A program made the translations under genes and the position numbers. The notes beneath the pieces were generated by a model, which saw nothing but the letters and a program-made list of their open reading frames with translations, was not told the origin of the DNA and did not search any database. DNA of 64,000 bases from an uncultured Clostridia bacterium. GTDB lineage: Bacteria > Bacillota > Clostridia > Christensenellales > Borkfalkiaceae. Below, piece by piece: positions 45,764 through 54,458 of this stretch. Location: assembly GCA_947627575.1 (NCBI GenBank), contig CANQWN010000006.1:48179-112178 (forward strand), read 5' to 3'. Position 1 is the first letter of the stretch. The number at the start of each line of letters is the position of its first letter.

Positions 45764-46945
45764 ATGAAATATGATTTAAAGATTTATACGGAAAACATCG
45801 AACCGGAGGCGATAAATCAGATTTACAACCTGATTTTACAGCCTCCCTTTCTCGGTTGTAAAGTAAGGATAATGCCGGACGTGCATTACGGCACGGGGTG
45901 CGTGGTGGGGTTTACATCCACTTTCGGGGACAAGATAATTCCCGATGTTTTGGGCGTGGATCTCGGCTGTGGGATGCTTACGGCGGAATTGGGCAAAGCG
46001 GAAGTGGACTTCACCGCGCTGGACGATTTTATCAAGAGCAAAATACCTTACGGAAGCGCGGTGCGCAAAGAGAGCAACGGCGAACAGCTTATCAAAAGTT
46101 TGAGATGCTACGGGCAGCTGCGCGATAAGGACAGACTTTTCGGCTCGATAGGTTCGCTGGGCGGCGGCAATCACTTTATTGAAATAGACGCCGACGTGGA
46201 CGGCAACAAGTATCTTGTAATTCACAGCGGCTCGCGCAATGTGGGTTTGCAGGTGGCGAAGATATATCAAGCCGCCGCGGTGTACGCGTGTAAAAACTGC
46301 GCGGAAGAGGAACGCAGAAAGGCGATAGCCGCGCTGAAAGGCACGCCGGAAAAAATCCCCGCGGCAATAGAAGAGGTGAACCGCAAATACGCCGCAAGGA
46401 CAAAAATCCCCGCGGGATTTTGCTACCTCGACGGGGCGGAAATGCAAGATTATATGCACGATTTGGCTGTTTGCCAAAGGATCGCTTCCGAAAACAGGAA
46501 AAAGATTTGCGCGGATATATTGCGCTTTTTGAAAATATATAAATACACGGCGTTTGAAACGGTGCATAACTTTATCGACGCCGACGGAATAATCAGGAAG
46601 GGCGCGATTCCCGCCCGCGAAGGGCAAAAACTTATCATCCCCATGAATATGCGCGACGGGTGCATACTCGGCGTGGGGAAAGGCAATGCGGATTGGAACA
46701 ATTCGGCGCCGCACGGCGCGGGCAGACTGCTTAAAAGAAGCGTTGCGAAGGATATGTTCAGCGTAAAGGATTTCGAGGAGACAATGAAGGGCGTTTATAC
46801 CACCACCGCCACCGCCGCGACGATAGACGAAGCGCCTTTTGCATACAAACCTATGGAAGAGATAGTGGGGCTGATAGGTCCCACGGTGGAAATACAAAAG
46901 ATAATACGCCCCGTATATAACTTTAAAGCGGGGAATGCGGAATGA
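45764..46945 (+). CDS. rtcB: RNA-splicing ligase RtcB
   Basis: This 393-aa protein starts at ATG 45764 after GGGGGTG. Conserved landmarks are RIMPDVHYGTGCVVGFT, VLGVDLGCGML (metal Cys), GSLGGGNHFIEI, HSGSRNVG, and the guanylation region IPAREGQKLIIPMNMRDGCILG with HGAGRLLKRS. It joins 2',3'-cyclic phosphate or 3'-phosphate RNA ends to 5'-OH ends using GTP and manganese. The length is on the short side but all motifs are present. The HTH gene 13 bp downstream is probably co-transcribed. Confidence 0.95.
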   Translation: MKYDLKIYTENIEPEAINQIYNLILQPPFLGCKVRIMPDVHYGTGCVVGFTSTFGDKIIPDVLGVDLGCGMLTAELGKAEVDFTALDDFIKSKIPYGSAVRKESNGEQLIKSLRCYGQLRDKDRLFGSIGSLGGGNHFIEIDADVDGNKYLVIHSGSRNVGLQVAKIYQAAAVYACKNCAEEERRKAIAALKGTPEKIPAAIEEVNRKYAARTKIPAGFCYLDGAEMQDYMHDLAVCQRIASENRKKICADILRFLKIYKYTAFETVHNFIDADGIIRKGAIPAREGQKLIIPMNMRDGCILGVGKGNADWNNSAPHGAGRLLKRSVAKDMFSVKDFEETMKGVYTTTATAATIDEAPFAYKPMEEIVGLIGPTVEIQKIIRPVYNFKAGNAE

Positions 46946-46958
46946 GGAGAAATATTTT

Positions 46959-47315
46959 ATGAACGAGGGGAATATGGAAATTTTTGACCGTAAATTAATC
47001 GATTGGGTTGCAACGGGGAACAGATTGAGGCAGTTGCGCAGGGATAACATCTATTTGCGCCGCTATATATGCTGTTGCAACGGTTGCCGCGATTGCGGCG
47101 GGAATTGCGAAACGTGCCGCAACCCGAAAAAAGCGAAAATAAGTCAGATGAACATGGCTAACGTGTTTCACGTTTCGGAAAGCTCGATAGTAAATTGGGA
47201 ACTTGCCAGAAGCATTCCCCCTTTGGAAGAGCTTATGTTTTACGCGCAAATATGCCGCATGGATCTGACGGAACTTATCGTATTTAAAATGGACGGATAT
47301 CCCATTGCCGTATAA
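46959..47315 (+). CDS. XRE-type HTH protein with Cys-rich insertion
   Basis: This is a 118-aa protein; ATG 46959 is spaced correctly from GAGGAG, 13 bp after rtcB. An HTH_3-like domain (GNRLRQLRRDN, MNMANVFHVSESSIVNWE, PPLEELMFYAQICRM) is interrupted after the first helix by a Cys-rich insertion, CCCNGCRDCGGNCETC (residues about 43-58), able to bind zinc or another metal. It probably regulates itself and rtcB. The insertion is unusual for the family. Confidence 0.65.
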   Translation: MNEGNMEIFDRKLIDWVATGNRLRQLRRDNIYLRRYICCCNGCRDCGGNCETCRNPKKAKISQMNMANVFHVSESSIVNWELARSIPPLEELMFYAQICRMDLTELIVFKMDGYPIAV

Positions 47316-47352
47316 TGCGTGATAAAACCGTAAATTTTAAAGCAATGCGCGC

Positions 47353-47381
47353 TTGCACGGCGTGTGAAAGGGGATTATAAT
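47353..47381 (+). promoter_or_regulatory. Promoter upstream of yraN
   Basis: TTGCAC and TATAAT are 17 bp apart, about 95 bp before the start codon. Confidence 0.6.
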
Positions 47382-47474
47382 ATAATTGTAAAGGATATCC
47401 GCTTTCGGCGCCGCGCGGCGGCGGGCGCGTATTTGCGGTAAGCAACGTAATAAGCGCATAGCGCGTAACACAGG

Positions 47475-47834
47475 ATGAAAATTTTCGGCAGTAAAAAAAA
47501 CGGCAGGCTGGGCGCCAAAGGCGAAAACCTTGCCGTGAAATATCTTAAAAGACGCGGGTATAAAATTTTGACCCGCAATTACGTAACCCCTTTCGGAGAA
47601 GTGGACGTGATAGCCGAAAAAGGCGATTGCGTTGTTTTTGCGGAAGTGAAAACGCGTACGGAAGCGGACGACATAATGCCTTCGCAATCGGTAGGCGCGG
47701 AAAAGCGCAGGAAGTATATATTGTGCGCAAAATATTGGCTTGCACATGCCGGCAGGGAGTGCATTGTGCGTTTCGACGTAATCGAAGTGGTGAATAAGAA
47801 TATAAACCATATAGAAAACGCTTTTACGGCGTGA
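47475..47834 (+). CDS. yraN: YraN family protein (UPF0102)
   Basis: This 119-aa protein has the UPF0102/YraN motifs: LGAKGENLAVKYLKRRGY, RNYVTPFGEVDVIA and VFAEVKTRT, the last two giving the PD-(D/E)XK-like Asp and Glu-x-Lys. It is thought to act on Holliday-junction-like DNA, but its function is not settled. The start ATG 47475 has CAGG just upstream, a weak site. Confidence 0.9.
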   Translation: MKIFGSKKNGRLGAKGENLAVKYLKRRGYKILTRNYVTPFGEVDVIAEKGDCVVFAEVKTRTEADDIMPSQSVGAEKRRKYILCAKYWLAHAGRECIVRFDVIEVVNKNINHIENAFTA

Positions 47835-47867
47835 CATAAGCCCGTATATGCGGGATGGGAGGAAATT

Positions 47868-48977
47868 ATGAAAAAATTTGCGGCGCTTTTGATGGGCGCG
47901 TTGTTGGCGTTTGCCTGCGCGGCTTTCGCCGCCTGCGGGTACGACGACGGTGAAGAAAAAGATGCAAGCGTGGGCGCGCTTGAGGGCAACTTTAAAAAAG
48001 AAGCTACAAAGGACGAGATAGCAGAGCTGGAAAATTTGCAATTTGAGGTTTCCGCCGAAGATCAAACCCCTTCGGAAGAGGAAAATCCTCCGAAGGAGGC
48101 GGAGCCGGAGACGCCGAAGGAGCCGGAACAGGTTCAGACGGAAAAGTTGGCTTATACGTCGGAGAAGATAAAGCTGGGGTTGCAGCTGCTTGCCGACTTT
48201 ACGGCGGGATACGCCTATGAAGAGGCGGATAAATCGGTTGATTTCGATACGGACTATATGCTTGCGCTTGTGAAGAGGGATTCGGGAAAATACGCTTTGC
48301 GCGGCGCGGGCGAAGTTTCTCTGGGGCTGAACAACGACCCCGAAATGACGATAACAAAGCGCACGTACAACGTTTATAACGACAGCAAGAACGTATATCT
48401 GGAAGACCTTGACAGCGGCGCGAAAGTGCGGGGGGATATCTCGCAAGCGCTGAAATACGCCGGCGAAAAGACCTCGGCATACGGCGTGAAAATTCCCACC
48501 GAAATACCCGAAACTTTTGAAAGCCCCAACGTGCCGTCCATGCCATCAAGCAGCAGGGAAGTGATAGCCGCGTTAGGCGATCTGATTGAAAGCGGCGTAA
48601 AAGTTTATCTCGATCTCAGCGACGGGCTTAAAATAAAAATTTCGTTTACGCCCGCGGCGTTTATCGATTACGTTGCGGCGCTGGCTTCCGTATTGCCGGG
48701 CGTGGGCGCGCTGGTGGAAAACGTGCGCAAAGCCATAGACTTCGAGGAATGGAAGTTCGACGGATACATAGGCATAGGCGGCGACGGACTGTTTTCGCAC
48801 ATAGGCGCGGATTTCGATTTCCGCCTCAAACTTAACCCCGCGGCGATAGCGGGCGCGGACGAAAGTTCCGCCGTCCGCTTCAAGGCAAAGGGCGGTTGCG
48901 CCGCAAAACTTGTGGCGAAGGGAACCATCTTGCATCCCGCCGACCCCGAAAGTTACAGCTTAATAAATTTCGGCTGA
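47868..48977 (+). CDS. Predicted lipoprotein of unknown function
   Basis: This 369-aa lipoprotein has a signal peptide with lipobox FAAC (Cys23), then an acidic linker rich in Glu and Pro (residues about 60-90). A folded domain of about 270 residues follows, with amphipathic beta strands suggesting a lipid- or ligand-binding fold similar to LolA/LppX-type proteins. No family is recognised. A GGGAGG site precedes ATG 47868, and a strong terminator follows at 48988. Confidence 0.65.
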   Translation: MKKFAALLMGALLAFACAAFAACGYDDGEEKDASVGALEGNFKKEATKDEIAELENLQFEVSAEDQTPSEEENPPKEAEPETPKEPEQVQTEKLAYTSEKIKLGLQLLADFTAGYAYEEADKSVDFDTDYMLALVKRDSGKYALRGAGEVSLGLNNDPEMTITKRTYNVYNDSKNVYLEDLDSGAKVRGDISQALKYAGEKTSAYGVKIPTEIPETFESPNVPSMPSSSREVIAALGDLIESGVKVYLDLSDGLKIKISFTPAAFIDYVAALASVLPGVGALVENVRKAIDFEEWKFDGYIGIGGDGLFSHIGADFDFRLKLNPAAIAGADESSAVRFKAKGGCAAKLVAKGTILHPADPESYSLINFG

Positions 48978-48987
48978 TAAAAGCAGA

Positions 48988-49017
48988 AAAGGCGGGGCGC
49001 TTTTGCGCCCCGCCTTT
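48988..49017. terminator. Bidirectional terminator
   Basis: AAAGGCGGGGCGC, a TTTT loop and its exact complement sit between the convergent lipoprotein and Rrf2 genes. Confidence 0.8.
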
Positions 49018-49035
49018 GACGTGCGATTTTTTGGA

Positions 49036-49437
49036 TTACTGCAACAAATCAGCAAGAGTTTTTGAATTTAAAAAGTTCATAATAACTTCGTCAAGTTCCT
49101 TAAACAGAGGCAAAGTCATACACGTCTGCGCGTTTTCGCAGGGGGCGGAACTTTTTTCAAGACAGGAAACGGGCGCAAGAGAACCCTCGCCCGAAAGCAA
49201 AATTTCCGCAACGGTGTAATCCTTTGCGGGCTTTGAAAGTTTATACCCGCCGCTTTTGCCGCGCGCGGAAACCACAAGCCCCGCCGCGGAAAGTTGCGCG
49301 GCGGAGGATTCAAGATATTTCAAACTTTCTTTCTGGCGTTCCGCAATGTCGTTCAGCGAAACGTATCCGTCGCCCTCGTGCGCGGCGAGATCCACCATAA
49401 TTTTCAGGGCGTTTCTGCCCTTTGTCGTAATCATCAT
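49036..49437 (-). CDS. Rrf2-family regulator, IscR-like
   Basis: This 133-aa winged-helix protein begins MMITTKGRNALKIMVDLA and carries GKSGGYKLSKP in the wing. Three Cys residues at 92, 100 and 106 sit in the position where IscR-type proteins bind a [2Fe-2S] cluster, though the spacing (7 and 5) differs slightly. It is 4 bp downstream of nadA in the same transcript and faces nifS/nifU. It is likely a sensor of Fe-S status that controls nifS and perhaps nadA; the dyad at 50440-50464 is a candidate site. Confidence 0.85.
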   Translation of the reverse strand: MMITTKGRNALKIMVDLAAHEGDGYVSLNDIAERQKESLKYLESSAAQLSAAGLVVSARGKSGGYKLSKPAKDYTVAEILLSGEGSLAPVSCLEKSSAPCENAQTCMTLPLFKELDEVIMNFLNSKTLADLLQ

Positions 49438-49441
49438 AACG

Positions 49442-50356
49442 TCAGCCGCCTAATTCTATCATTTTTTCTATGCATTTTACCGCCTGGGCTATAAGTTCGG
49501 GCGGCATAATTATTTCTTCGCCGCCTTTGCCCTCTATGCAGTTCAGTACGTCGCACAGCGTGGTGAGGCGCATATTGTGGCAAACCATATCTTTGGAAAG
49601 GGGATAAAACTTTTTATCCGGGCACTTGAATTGCAGGTGTTGCACGATGGAATTTTCCGTGCCTATGATAAATTCTTCCGCTTCGGACTTAACTGCAAAA
49701 TCCATTATCCCCGTTGTAGAGCCTACGTAATCAGCCAATTGCGTAACTTCGGGGCGACATTCGGGGTGGACGAGTAACAGCGCGCCCGGGTGCGCCGCCT
49801 TTGCGGCAAGCGCGTCGCGCTTTTCCATTCTCGCGTGGGTGGGACAGCCCCCCGAAACAAGCGCAATATTCTTTTCGGGAACCATCTTCTTTATGTAACT
49901 GCCCAAATTTATATCGGGTATGAACAAAATATCTTTTTGCGGCAGGGCGCGGCAGATTTTAACCGCGCTGGAAGAGGTTACGCATACGTCGGCAATTGTT
50001 TTAAGTTGCGCCGTAGTGTTTATATACGCCACCACCGCATATCCCGGATAACTTTTTTTCAGTTCGGAAATAAGTTCTTTGTCCATCTGCTCCGCCATGG
50101 GGCAAGCCGCCTGCGGGTTGGCGAGTATAACTTTTTTGTCGGGCGAAAGCATCTTTACGGTTTCCGCCATAAACCTTACGCCGCACATAACTACGGTCTT
50201 TTGCCGCGCGCTTGCGGCTTTTACGGAAAGCGCGTAACTGTCGCCGGTAAAATCCGCAACTTCGCAGATTTCTTCCGACATATAGCTGTGCGCCAGAACG
50301 CATACGTCGCGTTCCTTTTTAAGTTTTAAAATACGTTCCTGTACGTTGGATATCAT
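49442..50356 (-). CDS. nadA: Quinolinate synthase NadA
   Basis: This 304-aa enzyme condenses iminoaspartate with dihydroxyacetone phosphate to make quinolinate for NAD. The [4Fe-4S] Cys ligands are visible at 85, 171 (SGGCPTHARM) and about 257 (MVCHNM), and the short length is that of typical bacterial members. It starts at 50356 from a consensus promoter. nadB and nadC are not in the window. Its need for an Fe-S cluster explains the divergent nifS-nifU neighbours. Confidence 0.95.
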   Translation of the reverse strand: MISNVQERILKLKKERDVCVLAHSYMSEEICEVADFTGDSYALSVKAASARQKTVVMCGVRFMAETVKMLSPDKKVILANPQAACPMAEQMDKELISELKKSYPGYAVVAYINTTAQLKTIADVCVTSSSAVKICRALPQKDILFIPDINLGSYIKKMVPEKNIALVSGGCPTHARMEKRDALAAKAAHPGALLLVHPECRPEVTQLADYVGSTTGIMDFAVKSEAEEFIIGTENSIVQHLQFKCPDKKFYPLSKDMVCHNMRLTTLCDVLNCIEGKGGEEIIMPPELIAQAVKCIEKMIELGG

Positions 50357-50378
50357 ATGCTTACCTTTGTTTTAATGA

Positions 50379-50407
50379 ATTATACTATAAATTGCAACAC
50401 GGGTCAA
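50379..50407 (-). promoter_or_regulatory. Promoter of nadA
   Basis: On the minus strand TTGACC (50402-50407) and TATAAT (50379-50384) are 17 bp apart. Confidence 0.75.
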
Positions 50408-50439
50408 TAATTTCACGCAAATAATTTGCAATATGCGTA

Positions 50440-50502
50440 AATTCCTATTGACAAAATAGGAATTAAAAATTATAATGATACCATACTAAACGAATAGGAA
50501 TT
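50440..50502 (+). promoter_or_regulatory. nifS promoter with overlapping inverted-repeat operator
   Basis: The -35 TTGACA (50448-50453) and -10 TATAAT (50471-50476) are 17 bp apart. A perfect dyad, AATTCCTATT (50440-50449) and AATAGGAATT (50455-50464), straddles the -35 box. A further AATAGGAATT half-site lies at 50493-50502, just before the start codon. This suits an Rrf2/IscR-type repressor. Confidence 0.75.
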
Positions 50503-50507
50503 ACCGT

Positions 50508-51701
50508 ATGGATAAAATGATATATGCGGACAATGCGGCTACCACCGCAATGAGCGAGAGGGCGGCAAAGGCGATGTTGCCCTATCTTACGCAAATCTTC
50601 GGCAATCCGTCGTCCCTGCACACAGTGGGGCAGATAGCCAAGGAAGAGCTGGAAAAGGCGCGCGCAAGCGTTGCGCGCAGTCTCGGTTGCGAACCGCGGG
50701 AGATATACTTCACTTCCGGCGGAAGCGAGGCGGATAACCAGGCGATACGCTCTGCGGCGGAAACGGGCGCGGGCAAGGGTAAAAAGCACATCATAACCAC
50801 CGCTTTTGAACATCACGCCGTGCTTCACACTTTGAAAAAGCTGGAAAAAGAGGGGTTTGAAGTGACATATCTGCCCGTCGGAAGTTACGGCTATGTCACG
50901 GCGGAACAGGTTAAACAAGCCATACGCCCCTCAACCGCGCTTGTTACGGTTATGTACGCCAATAACGAGGTGGGCACAATTCAGCCCATTGCGGAAATAG
51001 CCGAAGTTTGCAGGGCGGCGGGCGTGACATTCCACACCGACGCGGTGCAGGCTGTGGGGCATATCCCCGTGGACGTAAAGGCGGCGGGCGTGGACATGCT
51101 TTCGCTTTCCGCGCATAAATTTCACGGGCCGAAGGGCATAGGCGCGCTGTATTGCAGAAGGGGCGTGCCCCTGCGCACCTTTATAGAGGGCGGCGCGCAG
51201 GAGAGAGGCAAGCGCGCCGGTACCGAAAACGTCGGCGCGGCGGTCGCCATGGCGGTGGCTTTGGAGGACGCTGTAAGCGGCTTAACCGAAAACGCCGCAA
51301 AACTTGTAAAAATGCGCGACAGAATAATTGACGGGTTGCTTAAAATCCCGCACAGCCGCCTGAACGGCGGCAGGGAAAACCGCCTGCCCGGCAACGTGAA
51401 TATGTGTTTCGAGGGCATTGAGGGCGAAAGCCTGCTGCTTCTTCTCAACGAAAAGGGAATATGCGCTTCTTCCGGTTCGGCTTGCACGTCGGGTTCGCTG
51501 GATCCCTCCCACGTGCTTCTGGCGCTGGGGCTTCCGCACGAAGTGGCGCACGGCTCGTTGAGGTTAAGTTTTTCCGAAAGCAACACCGAAGAGGACGCGG
51601 ACGCGATACTTAAAGCCGTGCCCGAAGTTGTGGAATATTTGCGTTCCATCTCGCCCGTATGGGACGATCTGGTGAAGGGCAGAAGAAAACATCTGATATA
51701 A
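50508..51701 (+). CDS. nifS: Cysteine desulfurase (NifS/IscS type)
   Basis: This 397-aa PLP enzyme takes sulfur from cysteine for Fe-S clusters and tRNA thiolation. [12 protein letters not shown] opens the protein, the PLP Lys lies in [12 protein letters not shown], and the mobile-loop Cys is in [10 protein letters not shown]. The N-terminal half contains EHHAVLHTL. It starts at ATG 50508 shortly after the operator half-site and is followed by nifU after 18 bp. Confidence 0.95.
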   Translation: MDKMIYADNAATTAMSERAAKAMLPYLTQIFGNPSSLHTVGQIAKEELEKARASVARSLGCEPREIYFTSGGSEADNQAIRSAAETGAGKGKKHIITTAFEHHAVLHTLKKLEKEGFEVTYLPVGSYGYVTAEQVKQAIRPSTALVTVMYANNEVGTIQPIAEIAEVCRAAGVTFHTDAVQAVGHIPVDVKAAGVDMLSLSAHKFHGPKGIGALYCRRGVPLRTFIEGGAQERGKRAGTENVGAAVAMAVALEDAVSGLTENAAKLVKMRDRIIDGLLKIPHSRLNGGRENRLPGNVNMCFEGIEGESLLLLLNEKGICASSGSACTSGSLDPSHVLLALGLPHEVAHGSLRLSFSESNTEEDADAILKAVPEVVEYLRSISPVWDDLVKGRRKHLI

Positions 51702-51719
51702 AATCACAGAGGTAAAATT

Positions 51720-52160
51720 ATGGCTTTATATTCCGAAAAAGTAATGGATCATTTCAGAAATCCCCGTAACGTCGGCGTCATAGAGGACGCGGACGGCGTA
51801 GGCGAAGTAGGCAACGCCAAATGCGGGGATATAATGAAAATTTATCTTAAAATAGAAAACGACGTTATAACCGACGTGAAGTTCAGCACGTTCGGTTGCG
51901 GCAGTGCGATAGCGTCCTCCTCTATGGCAACCGAACTTATCAAGGGCAAGCCCCTTTCGCAGGCGCTTGAACTTACCAACAAGGCGGTTGCGGAAGCGCT
52001 GGACGGACTGCCCGCGCACAAAATGCACTGCTCCGTCCTTGCGGAGGAGGCGATACGCGCGGCGATAAAAAATTATTACGATACGCACGGGATACCCTAC
52101 GACAAAAGCGAGTTTCCCGATCCTTCCGACGCCGACGAACACCCCGCCGACGAAGATTGA
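51720..52160 (+). CDS. nifU: Iron-sulfur scaffold NifU/IscU
   Basis: This is a 146-aa IscU-type scaffold. YSEKVMDHFRNPRNVG is the family start; the three cluster Cys are in NAKCGD, FGCGSAIA and MHCSVLAEEA. It assembles clusters with NifS. The C-terminal 15 residues are an acidic, disordered tail. AGAGGT lies before ATG 51720, and it is co-transcribed with nifS. Confidence 0.95.
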   Translation: MALYSEKVMDHFRNPRNVGVIEDADGVGEVGNAKCGDIMKIYLKIENDVITDVKFSTFGCGSAIASSSMATELIKGKPLSQALELTNKAVAEALDGLPAHKMHCSVLAEEAIRAAIKNYYDTHGIPYDKSEFPDPSDADEHPADED

Positions 52161-52169
52161 ACGCATAAT

Positions 52170-53003
52170 ATGCCGCGCCCGCTTGAAAAATATCAGCTTG
52201 CGGAACGTTCGATAATCACCGAATTCCGTAAAAAAATATATTCCCGTTTTGCGGAAGCCGTAAAGCGTTACGCGCTTATAGAGGACGGGGACAGGATAGC
52301 CGTGTGCGTTTCCGGCGGCAAGGATAGCTTTTTGCTTGCAAAACTTGTGCAGGAATACGCCCGCCACGGCGATATCCGCTTTTCGGCGGAATATATCTGT
52401 ATGGACCCGGGATATTCCGAAGAAGTTTTAAGCAAGGTTACCCAAACGGCGGAAACGCTTAACGTGCCTTTGAAGATATTCCCTTCCGACGTGTTTGCGG
52501 TTGCGGATGAAATCGCGGGCGAAAGCCCGTGCTATATGTGCGCGCGTATGCGCAGAGGCTTTCTTTACGGGCGCGCGAAAGAGTTGGGTTGCAACAAGAT
52601 AGCTTTGGGGCACCACAAGACGGACGTGGTTGTAACTTCGCTTATGTCTATGCTTTACGGCGGGCAGTTGCAGGGTATGCTGCCCAAACTGCGCAGCAAC
52701 AATTTTGAGGGTATGCAGCTTATCCGCCCCCTGTATTGCGTTTCCGAGGACGATATAGCCGAATGGGCGTGCGTGAACGGGCTGTCGTTTATAAACTGCG
52801 CGTGCAAAAAAACGGAAAACAGGGCGGAAAATTATTCCGCGCGGGAAGAGGTTAAAAATATCCTCGCCCGCGTAAAATCCCGCAATCCCGACGCGGAGGA
52901 CAGCGTGTTCGCGGCGTTGCACAACGTAAAGCTGGATACGCTTGTCGGCTTTGAATACGACGGGAAACAATATTTTATGCAAAAGTTCAGGGACGGCAGA
53001 TAA
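52170..53003 (+). CDS. PP-loop ATPase, TtcA-like tRNA thiolase
   Basis: This 277-aa enzyme has PP-loop SGGKDSFLLAKL near residue 50, a CYMCARMRRG Cys pair and a second Cys pair INCACKKTENR near the C-terminus, in the TtcA/TtuA arrangement. Such enzymes adenylate a tRNA base and replace oxygen with sulfur. The position 9 bp after nifU fits use of NifS-derived sulfur and a bound Fe-S cluster. TtcA itself or another thiolase cannot be separated by eye. Confidence 0.8.
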   Translation: MPRPLEKYQLAERSIITEFRKKIYSRFAEAVKRYALIEDGDRIAVCVSGGKDSFLLAKLVQEYARHGDIRFSAEYICMDPGYSEEVLSKVTQTAETLNVPLKIFPSDVFAVADEIAGESPCYMCARMRRGFLYGRAKELGCNKIALGHHKTDVVVTSLMSMLYGGQLQGMLPKLRSNNFEGMQLIRPLYCVSEDDIAEWACVNGLSFINCACKKTENRAENYSAREEVKNILARVKSRNPDAEDSVFAALHNVKLDTLVGFEYDGKQYFMQKFRDGR

Positions 53004-53025
53004 AGCCGCCCTTAAAAGATTAATT

Positions 53026-53880
53026 ATGAAGATTACCGAAATTTTAAACGGCAAACGCGCCGCGCTTTCATTTGAAGTATTTCCCCCCAAAACGTTGACC
53101 GCGGCGGACGGCGTGCGCGCGGCGGTGGACGGGATAATGGCTGTCCGCCCCGATTTTATAAGCGTTACATACGGCGCGGGCGGGACCACCGACGATTACA
53201 CCGTGGAAATAGCCAAAAGGATAAAAAAAGGCGGAGTTACGCCGCTGGCGCACCTCTCGTGCATTACTTCGGACAGGGCGGGCGTAAAGCGCAAGCTGGC
53301 GCAGTTGAAGGACGAGGGCATAGAAAACATACTTGCCCTCCGCGGCGACCTGCCGCAGGATTTTAAGGGCGCGCTGGATTACAAATACGCCTATCAGCTT
53401 GTGGAAGAGATAAAAAAGACGGGCGGATTTTGCGTGGGCGGCGCGTGCTATCCCGAAGGGCACCCCGAAAGTTCAACCCTCTTCGCCGATATCGAAGCGC
53501 TTAAAATAAAGGTGGACGCGGGCTGTGATTTTTTGACGACGCAGATGTTTTTCGATAACGACGTGTTCTACAGTTTTCTCTCCAAAATTCAGTCTGTGGG
53601 GATAAACATACCCGTAATAGCGGGCGTTATGCCCGTAACAAACGCGGCTTCCATAATGCGCATAACAAAACTTTCCGGCACATATCTGCCCGTGCGCTTC
53701 CGCAGGATAGTGGACAGGTACGGCGACAATCCGCTTGCAATGAAGCAGGCGGGCATAGCCTACGCAACGCAACAGATAATAGATCTGTACGCCAACGGGA
53801 TACGCGCCGTACACGTATATTCGATGAACAAGCCGGAAGTGGCTTCCCAAATAAAGAACAACCTTTCAGAGATAATATGA
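53026..53880 (+). CDS. metF: Methylenetetrahydrofolate reductase
   Basis: This is a 284-aa TIM-barrel flavoenzyme; ATG 53026 starts at MKITEILNGK, which is the usual family start. SFEVFPPK, SVTYGAGG, LALRGDLP, GGACYPEGHPES and TTQMFFDN are all present. It reduces methylene-THF to methyl-THF, the methyl donor for MetH encoded just downstream. It overlaps the following gene by 4 bp. No strong ribosome site is visible. Confidence 0.93.
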   Translation: MKITEILNGKRAALSFEVFPPKTLTAADGVRAAVDGIMAVRPDFISVTYGAGGTTDDYTVEIAKRIKKGGVTPLAHLSCITSDRAGVKRKLAQLKDEGIENILALRGDLPQDFKGALDYKYAYQLVEEIKKTGGFCVGGACYPEGHPESSTLFADIEALKIKVDAGCDFLTTQMFFDNDVFYSFLSKIQSVGINIPVIAGVMPVTNAASIMRITKLSGTYLPVRFRRIVDRYGDNPLAMKQAGIAYATQQIIDLYANGIRAVHVYSMNKPEVASQIKNNLSEII

Positions 53881-54458
53881 ATATTCTTACGGGCAACCCC
53901 GCCAAAATCGACCGCGCCGAGGCGGCGCGCTATGCCGGTTACCGCGGGGACGGATACGACGTAAAACTTTTTGACGAGTGCGAGAAAATTATTCTTCCCG
54001 CGCTTTCTTTAAAGGCGTGCTATGCCGTGTTCCCCGTCGCCCGCGGCGACGGGTTGGATTTGGGCTTCACCCGCACGCACAGCCGCGACCTTGAAAAAAA
54101 TCTTTCGGGTTGCAGCCGCGTTGCGCTGTTTGTGGCTACCGCAGGCGCGGGCGTGGACAGGCTTATTGCGGGATATTCCGCCGTTTCGCCCGTCCGCGCG
54201 CTTATCATAGGCGCAATGGGCAGCGCCGCGATTGAAAGCTGGTGCGACGAGGTGAACGCGGTTATAACGCGCACGTACGGCGCAACAAAACCCCGCTTTT
54301 CCTGCGGGTACGGCGATTTCCCTCTGGAAACGCAGAGGGATATATTCCGCGCCATGCTGCCGGAAAAAACTTTGGGCGTAACCCTTTCGGAAGGGCTTGT
54401 GATGTCGCCCGTAAAATCAGTCACAGCCATTGTGGGGATAAAAGATGAACCTGATTGA
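53877..54458 (+). CDS. Vitamin B12-dependent methionine synthase activation domain protein
   Basis: This is a 193-aa protein equivalent to the C-terminal reactivation domain of MetH, encoded separately. RYAGYRG matches the start of that domain, and the later SCGYGDFPLETQRDIF and LSEGLVMSPVKSVTAIVGI match its SAM- and cobalamin-contact loops. It would return oxidised MetH to its active form by reductive methylation. It overlaps both neighbours (4 bp and 14 bp). Confidence 0.85.
   Translation: MNILTGNPAKIDRAEAARYAGYRGDGYDVKLFDECEKIILPALSLKACYAVFPVARGDGLDLGFTRTHSRDLEKNLSGCSRVALFVATAGAGVDRLIAGYSAVSPVRALIIGAMGSAAIESWCDEVNAVITRTYGATKPRFSCGYGDFPLETQRDIFRAMLPEKTLGVTLSEGLVMSPVKSVTAIVGIKDEPD

Noticed and set aside
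45836..47050. A 404-aa open frame on the minus strand opposite rtcB
   Set aside because: It is antisense to a clear rtcB gene, has no ribosome site or recognisable domain, and long shadow frames are common in this GC-richer part.
47337..48446. A 369-aa minus-strand frame opposite yraN and the lipoprotein
   Set aside because: It covers two genes with better starts and signals on the plus strand and is rich in Arg/Leu runs typical of antisense frames.
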